Part shown: piece by piece, positions 39,301 through 51,500 of the stretch | Layout of the letters: every line of letters starts with the position of its first letter | Numbering within the stretch: the stretch's first letter is position 1 | NCBI GenBank assembly: GCA_024509875.1 | Contig: JAMPIV010014832.1 | Span: 844,911-908,910, forward strand | Direction: 5' to 3' | DNA from: Oreohelix idahoensis | Lineage: Eukaryota; Mollusca; Gastropoda; Stylommatophora; Oreohelicidae | DNA length: 64,000 nucleotides | Made by a program: the position numbers and the translations under genes | The notes under the pieces: model-generated | What the model was told of the DNA's origin: nothing | Databases searched by the model: none | What the model saw: the letters and a program-made list of their open reading frames with translations, nothing else

Positions 39301-42300
39301 ACAAAGATGCAAAAGCAAATATATTAATAAATAACTGTGAAAACAAAGTGGTTACTGAGGCATTAATTCGCCCTAATGTTAGATTTATTCATCTTGGAAC
39401 ATTTCCTCTTTCTGCAGCATTCTAGAATTTGGTACCTTGGGTTAGAGATCTCAAACCTATACTTATTTTAAAATTTGCCTTATCTTACAAACAACATATG
39501 ATAAAGCAAATAATATTCTCAGACACACTAATTGAAATATTTTAATCCTTGCTTTTTGTCTTTACTGCTGTTAGCAATGTCTTTTTTTCATTCATTTGTC
39601 TATAATCTGTGCTACATTGTGCTGTAATGATATCTAATTACCTTTTTACTTCTCACATTTCTCTTCACCTTTCTGATGCTGCTGGAAAAGGGGAGAATAC
39701 TCATTGTAAATACATTGGACAAGGAACATTAATCTGTTAAATTTGTTTTATCATTTTAAACACTAACCACAGTATACATTTTTAAAGTACCGTAAATGTT
39801 GTATAACTTAAAAATGTTCTGTGCTTCAGAAGGAAATTACCTAAATTGATTTTATATATACAGTTTGTTGTAGAATGCACATCATTTTCTGCAATCTAAT
39901 GAGAATGTATATTTTTCACAACTTTTTTTTTTTTTTTATTATCACCGTTATTTTTTCAGATTAATGTTATGGAATGTAAAAGTGTGGTACAGTTTAATGT
40001 ATTGATGTTTTTTCTTGTGCACCTTCAGCTCAGCAGCTTTCAATTTTTTTGTGTGATTTTGGTGAAGCATGAATGTGTCTCACTTGTTGCTTATCGTAGG
40101 TAGAAATGTGATAGCTTTTTATTGCAAGCTCATAATACATAAATGTATCCATCACATAAAATATTTTACGAATTAAGAAAAGTGCATTAAAAATAACAGT
40201 AACTAGCTAAAATGAACTCAGGAAGCTTTAAATTCATAACATACTCTCATGTTTGTTGTCTTCATTAAGATACATTTAATGTTTGTTTTTTCTTTTTCAC
40301 TTTCATTCTTAAGTGCTAGAAATGACCAATGAATTATGTGTGAATTTTGTTGGTAAATTACTAAATTGTAACAGTAACGACAGAGCGTAATTTTTTGAAA
40401 ATAAATTAATTGTCACGGTAGTGACTGTAATTTTTTTACATTTCTTGGTGACATCATATTTACAGTGTATATTTATTGTTTTCCTAAATACTTTTTCACA
40501 AACCATATGCCAAGTATATAGCGTAGGCTGTAATATAATATTCATGCATTTTCTTAAATTGTTTATTTTATTTTTTACTGGTATTAAATACAAATGGAGC
40601 CATGGTAGCACAGTGGTTAGTGCACTGGCTTCCAAGCTCGGTGGCCTATGGTTTGATCCCCAGTTGAGGTGGAATTTTTTTAGACCGCAAACGGCTCCGA
40701 GGTCGACCCAGCCTCATGAATTTGGTACCAGAGCAACTCTGGGAAGGTAAAGGTGGCCGGCATGATGCTGACTACTTCACCCCTAGTGTGCTGATGGTCG
40801 AGAAAATATGGGCCTTTCACCATATTCCCAATGTGCCTCAATGGGCAAGTAACGGGATCCTGTACCTATTTTTTTTTTTTAAATACAAATGTAAATTTTT
40901 TCAAAACTATTTGGACTTGCTTGAAAAACAGTTTTAAAAATCAATTTTGCCTTTCCATAATTGCGTAGAGGTATGCCAATGCAATCCAATTGGCTCCTAC
41001 AGTAGCACTTGTGATCCTAGAACTCGTCAGTGCACGTGTAAGCCAGGAGTTGGTGGTAAAAGATGTGACCGCTGTGATATAGGATATTGGGGTCTACACA
41101 AGATTGCAGAATCTGGAAATACAGGGTGCATTCGTAAGTATTTCTTAACTTTCCTTTGATCCTTCTTTCTATTGGGAATACTATAGTATCTACCGTAAAA
41201 TCTCGTGTATAATACGCACAATTTTTACTCATTTTTGCTCGCTAAAACTCGGGTGCATATTATACGCGAGTACTAAAAAATACGTAATTTTCGATATCGA
41301 AAGTAACCTACATTGGAAAGTCTGTCAAGTTTTTGTCACAATTTGACAGTGAAAATGGCGCAAAATTGAATGTGCCATGTGTTTTTTTATGTGTCAGACA
41401 TTGTTGCAAAACGCATTTCGCACTCTTGGTCTTCAATCTGTTTTGATATTAAGCTTGGTTGTGAAGTTTGTCATTTGATTATTTTGAGCCCTAAAAATGA
41501 ATTCGAGAAAATGTTGTACTGCAGCAGAAAAGCTCTTAGTGGTAAAATATGCAGAATCTAACGGCAATCGGGCAGCAAGTCGACATTTTTCCATTAACGA
41601 GTGCAACATTCGATTATGACGAAAAAATAAAGAGGCGCTGCAAGTGTTGCCTAGTAAGAAAAAGGCGAATCGTGGGTCACCACCAGATCTTCCAGACCTA
41701 GAAAAAAAACATTATTGGAGTGGGTAGTGGATAGAAGGCAACAAGGCATCGGTGTTTCATGCATTGAAATCCGACTTAAAGCTCTGGAACTTAAAAAACC
41801 TCGTACAGGCACAACAACATTTAAAGCGTCATTGATGCGTGATGCCATATGATGATGGATGGTATCCGCATGTCTGGTTTTGTGTAGTGTGCAGATGTGT
41901 TCAGTCAAACAATGTTCATACAAAAATAACAGGGCAATCCACATAGGACGTCAGTAAACTCACGACGTATAAAGTCAATGATTCTTGAAACAGCCGTTGA
42001 CGTTTTTCTTCATTATTTATTGTGGACGCCACAGTGACAAAATGGTTACGCGAATATGTAGACACATCAAACAGTCATTATCACAGCAACATTCAATACA
42101 GCAATAGACGGTAGACAGCATTACAATGATGAGTCAGATGCATGTTATATTTCATAGTGCTGTAAATGTAGTCAGGTGAAAAACTCCATCCTTTTCTATA
42201 ACAGCCAGGAGATAACCAGATGTATGAAATCAGTTCACTCTCCGTAATCTGACTTCAGCAAGACAGACACGTCTGCCGAAGTATAAATAATGTCCTCAAA

Positions 42301-45300
42301 AATATCCTCTAGATAACAAAGGTTTTTCAAACCTAGTTCAGGTAACCAAGTAGCAAGTAATAGTCCTTGGGACCTGCATCAACCGATGCAGCACAATACA
42401 GCGACATGTGAGCTGGGAAAACATCTCGTGACGACGACTTTCGAAGACAGGCTATGAACCAGAAATCGCTCACGACCAAAAATCGATAGAGTTAATGAAA
42501 AAGTCAATTTACCTTGCTTTCATGAAATACACAGAAATATCACGCCTCCCGACATGTGGGAAACACTAGAGGTATTATCTCGAATAAACGAAATATCCAT
42601 TAAGAGGACTACACATCCCTGACAGAACAAAAAATAGCGGAGATCCCTGTTGCTGTCATTTTCGACGGAGTCATCTGTCAAGTTATTTGCTTATGTTTGT
42701 ATCATAAGTATAATTGTGTCTTTACCTGCGATGTCAGGTTGATTAGGGGTTGTCTTCCCTTGTTTATTCATTCATTGTGTTTGACCTGTGGGGTCAGAGG
42801 TTGACAGTTCGGCGTAGGCCTATGGGAAGGTTTTTTAAGCGGGAGTGAGATATACTTCCGGGAAGCCGGGAGGTCCTGTTTTTCTGAAGGGACCAAGAGT
42901 CCATTGTTTTTCGGGGAGAATCTTCGAAGTAACTGCTATGGCAGTCTTCCCCAGTGAATCTCTGTGCGTCGGGATGACGACAGAATTCCTTGTGTAGTTC
43001 TGAGGATTCATTTACCAGGTAATACCGACCTTTATGCATTATTACGCTTTTCGGTGGCAGAACATGTAAAGGATTACCTAGGGTGAACAGCAGTTCACGG
43101 ATCCGCCATTTCAGAACTTATATATTTGTGCTCGAGGTAGCCATCCAAGACTGTTAGTCTTATATTGTCCAGAAATCCAGTGACGAAGATATATTGTGGG
43201 AGCCGCAGATTGGCGGAACTTCTATCTACAATAAGTATTACTGCAGGGTTGATGATAACCTATTTAACAGAAGTACACGGCCGATGTCAGAACGAGGCCT
43301 GTGCTTCCGGCTATTATACTACAGCCTGATATGTGCAATTGGCAGGGAGTGCCAAGTTGCACCTGTGTGTCAAGGTAACTAAGGCATCTGACGCGTTTAG
43401 TCAGAGACGCCAAGGGCGACGCTACGAACTGTCATTATTGAAGAACTTTGCTATTGACCATGCACGTCTATTCTGATGTTTACCTTTTTGAATGCCAAAT
43501 GTATACCTATCGATGTCAGGTCAGCATGACCCTGTTACACTGACTGTTCCTGTTGATATTATGTGTGTTCCCGTCAATAAATGTCTTGAAACATGCCTGC
43601 AGTGTCAAAGCATCCTTGATTACTGCATGTGAGAGTATGGGTTGCAGGATCTACATCTATAGGAGCCTAAACACATTCGCGTCTTCATTCGCACCCACAC
43701 TCAACTCATCATACGCTCGCACTACACATCTAACAACATGTAAACTGTCTTGGGCCAGTGATCACCTCAACAAGAAAAAAAGACAGTTACAATCCCCTCT
43801 TCAACGAGGCATCTCTTTCGCCATTCAAATCGCTCACTCCACTAGTGGTGGGCGGAAACCGATCGACCAAAAAGCAAGACCAGTCATGCGCAGTCCGGCG
43901 CGAAAAATGACCACAGCTCAAAAACTCAACTGCATTCAATACCAACGCGAGAAGACAAATGCTTACCGAGAAAAGTAACTATAAATTTCAAGCAGTTGTT
44001 GCCCTTGCGTTATAAAATAGATATTGTAATAAAATGATGTTGCGAGAATTTATCACGCAACAGTCATATGGATGGGCAGTTCGTTTTATGAAGCGACATG
44101 GTCTTTCAGTTCGTCGAAGAACTACTATCGCGCAGTATCTTCCATCTTCTTTCAGATTTTTAACAAATGTTTAATAAAATAAAATCTTGAAAAATTATGG
44201 TGCGTATTATACACGAATTCCCATTTTACCAGAAAATTTTGGGCTAAATCAAGCATGCGTATTATACACGAGTGCGTATTATACGCGAGATTTTACAGTA
44301 ACTTTTTGTCCTGTCTAAATATATTCAGCTTTCTTAGCTTGATCTTTCTCTCTGTTGAGAGTAAAATGTCACAGGAACTTTTTTGTTACTGTGTCAAGAA
44401 GAGAGCATCAAGAAGGTAACAGTGTTGAAATGATAGGGGACACATCTAATAATCAAATTACCTCCTGTTTTAAAGCTCTGTACAGAGTTTCCTTTTACTA
44501 TAATGATAGTAATGACATTGGATCTTAACAGTGTTAAGGTTATATATGTTCAAACTAGAATAAGTCACCTGTCTGTGCATTTTGCAGATAGTTTTTGTCC
44601 CTGATGAAACCTTATTTATGGAAGCTTCTTAAAAGCGCAGCAACTTTATTGCACCTATACTTATCCATCTTGATCCTTCTCAGTTCCTTGAGAATACTAT
44701 AAGCCACTGCACCTCTTGTTTTTAGAAGCTGGGATTTTGTCAAATGTATGCTTAATTATCTTTCTTGTGAGTCTTCACTTTGTTGAGAATAATGTAAACT
44801 GTGAACATTTTCAGCATGCAGTTGTAACAAGTTGGGTTCATACCGTGATGACTGTGATCAGATGACAGGGAGATGCATGTGTAAAGCACAGGTCATGGGT
44901 ATGAAATGTGATATGTGCCAGAATGGAAACTTGCTGGGGCAAGATGGATGCAGAGGCAAGTCATTTATAAATATACTGTATTCACTTTTGTGGACTGATG
45001 TGCTGTCACAGTGTATTCTTTAAATCTTAGTATACGAGCTGCCTTTCATGACTACAATTACAGATTTTGCAATAAATAATTTATTTATAAAGATAACATA
45101 AGTGTTATATATCAAAATGTGAAGCAATGAAACCCCTACATCATGCACGTAACTAAATTGATCAGTGGTTTAAAACATGCATTCAGCTATAAATTTTTGC
45201 TATTGACGGGGATCGATCATCGGCCTCTCTAGAAGGCCGCTCGTATACTAAGAGTTAAGATATCTGATAACCCCTCTTCTGGGGCATCTTTTATTGATAG

Positions 45301-48300
45301 CCACTTTCATCATGTTATGTGCCAGTGCTGCTGGTAGATTAGGATTCACTCTCACAACTAACTTGTTCTTTGATTCATCTTCACTGCTGTTGTGCCAATG
45401 ATAGCTCTGATATATTTATTTCTTATTTTAATAAATGTTTTTCTCAGATGATTCATTTCACAAATGGTGATATTTCTTTCTTGTTCTGTGTTAGCGTAAA
45501 TTTTGTATAGAGTTGTTTCTTTGTAGTCATTTTAATCTGGATGTTTCAGAATTGAAGTAAGCTGACTGGTTACTTTATTTACTTCTTGAGTTCTCATTTC
45601 AATCTATCTAATCTTCCATCTGTTGTGATCAAAAATATTTGAAATCTTCCACTGGTTTTACAGTGGTTTTACCAAGATAATAGCTGTAGCATGTATAAAT
45701 ACAAGCTTACTGAAGTGGCACTGTTAAAAGATATCCCTTCAACTTTTGAAGTGTGCATTGTAACTTTCATAAATGATATTAAACGTAGTGTGACAACATA
45801 ATCTTGTTTTCGTAACAGTTTAATTGTAGTACCCGTTAAATTGATATGGCATTTACTGAAACAAACATTTTATGATCAACACAAAAGATCCAGAAAATAA
45901 ACTACTATGTGTTTCTGTCAACAGTTAAAAAGTAGCATGCCATGGGCATAATGGCCTAAGCTCATACTTTTATAAGATTCAGAACAGTTCAATGCTCAGA
46001 AAATGACTTGTTGATTATTTATGTTACAGAATATACTCACATATTTAATTCTAAATGTTCTCATTTAGGTTATAGAAAGGGACAGGATTGTGGAAGCCAC
46101 TAGTACTAAGGTTGTTATAAGAATTTTAAACTGGATTTTTTAGTTTTAGTTCCACATGTTATTATAATTCATGAAAGTAAATGATTATTTTTCATGTAAA
46201 TCTAAAGTGCTGAATTGTTTGAGAAAGTGTTATTTCATTATCATATATAATTTTCAGACCAGTTCCCTCCAGATTCATGTGAGGATCTTGTTTGTGGACA
46301 CGGAGCTATTTGTCAAGAGGATGAAGATGGAAATCCTGTTTGTGTTTGTGAACATACTTGTGATGCTGCCAGCCAGTCATCAGAAAATGTTTGTGGAACA
46401 GATGGGCAGAACTATGGCTCACAGTGCCAGCTAGAATTGTTTGGATGTCGAATGCAGAAAGACATCTCTGTGGCTTACTCTGGATCTTGCAAAGGTGTAA
46501 CATTTGACGCCTTGGCTTCCTTCCATTTTATCTGTTTTTCTCTCCCCATACTGTAGCTCAATGTAATTCTTTTGCTCATATCCAAATAACTTTTCTTCCC
46601 CTGGTGCCAGAGTAATGCTTTTCTGCTGATGCCATGTTCCAATTATAGCTATACTTTTCATACCATAGTGGTTTAAAGTACATAAAACATAGTGAAATGA
46701 GAAACTTCGTTGTTGCCAAGATATCTGCTTATAAACATATGAAATTATTTATTCACAGATGTTTACACAACTTCTAGTCGTACAGCATTGACAAGTTTAT
46801 GTCAGTTTGTCTTTTTTCTTTCTTTTTTTTTTTTGTTTTGTTTTTTTTTTTGCTCATACTGTGAAACATCACATAAAGTCTTCGGTGCTCTTTTCCATTC
46901 TGATGAAGTGTAGCTTGGTTAACTATAAGTTTTTCTGCAACTTGAAGATTCATTAACTTGGCCAGTATAATTTACTTACTTAGTCATTTTTCTTCTGCTT
47001 TGGGATGTAGAGGTTTGCCAGAAACTTTTGATTTTCAGAGTATTTTGATTTTCGTGTGTTTGAATAAAAGGATATAAACCTGTAGATCACTAACATGTAA
47101 CCACTGTTGGAGATATCATGCTACAGTTTTGTTATCATGTCTACTTGTCTATGAAAATACTCGATGAGAGGTCACAGCGTGGGTCTGAAAATACACCGGG
47201 AAAAGACAACGATAATGAGAATAAATGCAAGAAATGATAACAATAGTGCACTTGAAGAAACAACCCAACAAGAGGTTCAGTCATACATATACCTTGGCAA
47301 CAATATAGACAATGTTTGAAGGAAGACAATGCTATCAAAATAAGAATACAAAAGGCTAGAAGAGCTTAAGTTGTATTGGGAAAAATATGGAGATCAAAAG
47401 AAATAAAGTCCAACACAAAAATCAGAATATTCAATTCAGATGTCAAGCCAGCCCTATTGTATAGCAGTGAAACATGGAGAACAACTCAAACAACAACCAA
47501 AAAGCTTCTGACTTTCATAAATTGGTGCTTGCATAGACCAGAGGGATTGAAGTGGTATGACAAGATCACTAATGTGGAACTGATGACAAGAACCAGACAA
47601 GTGTCTGTGGAACAAGAGATGACAAGAACCAGACAAGTGTCTGTGGAACAAGAGATACGAAGACACTGAAAATGGATAGGACACACACTGAGGAAACCTG
47701 TTGATAGCATTACAAGTCAGTCCTTGTTCTGGAAACCCCAGGGTAAGAAAGGTAGAGGGAGACCAAGGAACACATGGAGAAGAGAACTGGAGGTAGACAA
47801 GAAGGGATGAAGAGGATGTGGAAAGACCTAGAAGGGGTGACCTAAGTATCATTCACTATGCAGTCTTTGTATTTACTACAGGGAGTATACAAAGTGCCAT
47901 TTCTTCTTTACTTGGGTTCTCTTCTTTGTCCGACCATTTTCTACAAAAACAAAAATGGTGACATATTTGATGAAGAATGCAGATATCAGACTCACATCAG
48001 TCGAATCATAGAAATTGTTTTCATCAGATCTTATGTGTTTTTTCAATGTCATTTTCAGGGGCTCCTCCAACGCCCATTACCACAACTTCTCCAGTAACCA
48101 AATCAAGGAAAACTACCCGTGATATAGATGTGTCTGAAGACAGTTATACTGTCAGGAATAACAGTCACAGCATTAGAACGCAGTCTGTGGAGAAAGAAGA
48201 ACAGAAATGTATGTCATTCAGTTCAAATTTTGAAAATTACATTGTGGTCATTAGTTACATAGAATATGTTGATATTAAGCTGGCCATTTGAAATGACCTG

Positions 48301-48460
48301 TAATACAAAGACAACCATACGTAAGATATTTTGGTAATATGATTTCATATTGTTATTTAAATGTTTGTAAAGGGTAATTTTATGTCACTGAACCCTATGA
48401 CTCAACATAGACCAATGACTAAAGAAAATTCTGGAAGAAATGTCCCTCATTTCCCCCCTA

Positions 48461-48507
<47 letters not shown>

Positions 48508-51500
48508 CCCCCTCTTTAATGAGCTTGGGACCACCACTGAGCCCACATGTAGAAAGCCTACAACAAAACAATTCATATCAATTTACAGTGGTGGTTTTTA
48601 TAACTTTATTATACATGCTGAGTTTGCTAACTTTTCGTGCCCAGCTTCACCTTAATCACCTAAAGTAACATGCCTGATGAGAGTAGTGGTCTTATTTCTT
48701 GATCTCCTGAGATACCCAGGAACTGTATTGTGTTTTAAATGTAAGACCATCCATAATCTCATTGTCGTGTATTATTCCTTTTGCAGGCACAGGTAGCAAT
48801 ATTGATGATCTCTGTCTCAACAATGTTGACTGTTGTCCTGAGTTCAGCCTTTGCCGTAATGGCCTTTGTCACTGTATTGAAGGATACATTCCATCCATTG
48901 ATAGTTCCCAATGTTTTGGTGAGTTTAAATAGCATTTCATGTTCACTTGTGATTTCATTCAGTGTAGACATGCTCAGAAACATTACATTTCATTCAGTGT
49001 AGACATGCTCAGAAACATTACATTTTATTCAGTGTAGACATGCTCAGAAACATTACATTTCATTCAGTGTAGACATGCTCAGAAACATTACATTTCATTC
49101 AGTGTAGACATGCTCAGAAACATTACATTTTATTCAGTGTAGACATGCTCAGAAACATTACATTTTATTCAGTGTAGACATGCTCAGAAACATTACATTT
49201 TATTCAGTGTAGACATGCTCAGAAACATTACATTTTATTCAGTGAAGACATACTCAGAAGCATGTGTGACATTATATTTTATTCAGAGATCTAGCCTGTA
49301 TATTACATTGGTTTACTAACATATTGCTTCCATCATTGCCAGTCGCCATGATTTGGTTTAATGTGATGTTACTTCTTATATATTTTGCTGTATTTTTTCC
49401 CCTGAGTTGGTTAATTCAAAATTATTTTTGTGAAATGGTCATGAAAAGATATGTGTTGCATAGTTCTAGTACAGAAATCATTTCTGTTGTTTACAGAAGT
49501 TAAGGCTAAACCAACAGATAGAATGGATAACACAACCAATGCCTGTACCAACAACCCTTGTCTGTTTGGTCAGTGTTTACTGGATGAGATGTTGGGATAC
49601 AAGTGTTTATGTCCTTTGGGAAAATCAGGGTCACGATGTGAAAGAAGTAAGTTAACATTAGGAAATTATTTTGAAAATGTACATTTTAAAAGATTTTTCT
49701 TAAAACAAATTCAGTATTTGGATAAATCATTTTATTCAGTCAAACACCTATAACAGAACTCGAAAAGATTACATGCCTCTAGCCAATGACAGATAGAAGA
49801 GACTGCAGATAATACCAAGGAGTCTTCAACTTATTATTGGCTGCAAAAGAGCAAGAAGCTCAGCAACCCTAGTTAAACAACAACAAAAACATTGCTAAAT
49901 GGACTCTTGTATTATCTGTATGACAAGGTATTCTTTAAATGTTTTGAAATTGTATGTTAATTTCTCAGTGCATGAATCTTCAAGATAATGTGTGATTCTA
50001 GGTATAAATGCTGCTAGGTATAAATGCTGCTAGGTATAAATGCTGCTGTTTGTATGAGAATATAAAGTATCCACTCATCCACTTCCCCAGTCATGCAGTT
50101 CACAGTACCTTCTTTCAGTGGGCGGTCCCATTTAGAACTCAAACAGATTGGCAAAGCTAGCCAGGATATGAGTATTGAAATCTCCTTTTCCACTCTCAAC
50201 AAGAATGGAATTGTTCTGTTTAATGCTAAATTCAAAAATGGAAGTGGAGATTTTGTATCCCTTGCTATGAAAGATGGATTTCTTGAATTTAGGTAAGTGA
50301 TTCTATTTTTATGTTTTTTGAAACAAGCAATGGCTGTAGATGGGAAAAAGGAGGGTGAAGGGAAGGCAACTGCTTATTTTGGTTTGCTTATTAGTGTATA
50401 CATATGTTTTAAATGCAAATAAAAAGTCTTATGACTTTTGGCTCATTATATTTTTTCTTATATAAATATGAATGCAGTTTTTGTTGTGTTATGTAAAATT
50501 ATAAAAGTTCAGTGGAATATGAATAATAAAAATCTGTACACATATCATAAGAAGCAGGGCACTATTAGTTGTACTTCTGTTCTTGGGATATTTATTGTTT
50601 TAAATCTGTTTTTGTTTGTTTTGCAGATATGATCTAGGTGCTGGATCAGCTGTGTTGAGAAGCCAAAAACCCATTGAACTACTCAAGTCTCACAAAGTGA
50701 CTGCACGCAGACGGAAGGAGGCTGGAATGCTAATTGTAGACAATGAAGAAGTTGTGACTGGAAGCTCCCCGTCTACGCACACATCTCTTGATCTGAGTGA
50801 TCCTTTATATTTAGGATTTATTCCAGAAGGCACCAAAGAGTAAGATTTTGTTTTTCCCAGAAGGTTTAAGACAATTAGTAATACAAAACAAGTTTCTGAG
50901 AAAATAATGGTTTTCATAATAGGAAAGGAATTATTTTATTTTATGAGGAAATAGTTAGTTTTCAGAGTCAAAATACACTTCCTTAGAATGTGTTCTGACA
51001 ATCAATTTTGATATATTTAGATTGGGGGGGGTGGTGTCCTAAATTAGAAGCAAATAGACTAGTTCCAATTTTCATATTTTTTTTCAATTTTAACTTAAAA
51101 TCCACTGCAAAATTAAAGTTGACTTTGATTATTTATTGTACAGTTTACTTATGAGCTAATATACTCGTATGATTCTTTCTTCTTATTTTTTTTCTTTCCT
51201 CAATCTGCTGTGTAGGCCATGAAGCTTCACGGGTTGTGTTGATTATTAAATCATTAAGTTTCAATCCTGTGCAAAAACTCAAATATGGCATGCTGTCAAA
51301 TTATGTTTCCTTAACTTATTCTTCTTCAGCGTTCAGTTTGTGGTCATGCTAAATCTGCAGGCCTGTCGCGAGGACGAAGTCCACAGTCTTTACCAGGTTG
51401 ACGCGGTAGCCCCACAGCTTCTGCTGGAGCTCAGCATCCCTTGGCCAGGTCACATGTTGCGGGTCATCATGGGTTGGACAGTTTTGGAGAATGTGTTCGG

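Larger units (their letters stand above)
41497..44180 (+). pseudogene. Pogo transposase N-terminal (CENP-B/HTH) remnant, split by an LTR
   Basis: From 41497: [20 protein letters not shown] and [19 protein letters not shown], then a stop at 41617 that replaces the expected Trp/Arg. The same frame continues [10 protein letters not shown]. After a frameshift near 41705 it reads [18 protein letters not shown] and GTTTFKAS; beyond the LTR (44068) it resumes [20 protein letters not shown]. These are the paired helix-turn-helix domains of pogo-type proteins. The DDE catalytic domain is absent. Confidence 0.85.
41193..44298 (+). mobile_element. Pogo-like DNA transposon derivative with nested LTRs
   Basis: Ends are inverted repeats: CCGTAAAATCTCGTGTATAA at 41193 and the complement of CTGTAAAATCTCGCGTATAA at 44298, each next to a TA (41191-41192 and 44299-44300), the duplication of Tc1/mariner/pogo elements. 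Without the LTR insertion it is about 880 bp and contains only the DNA-binding part of a pogo transposase, so it is an internally deleted, non-autonomous copy. Confidence 0.88.

Noticed and set aside
43553..43978. 141-codon plus ORF across the solo LTR boundary
   Set aside because: Crosses a target-site duplication between two unrelated LTRs, so it cannot be an evolved gene.
48440..48655. Poly-Pro or poly-Gly ORFs at the C tract
   Set aside because: Artefact of translating a homopolymer inside an intron.
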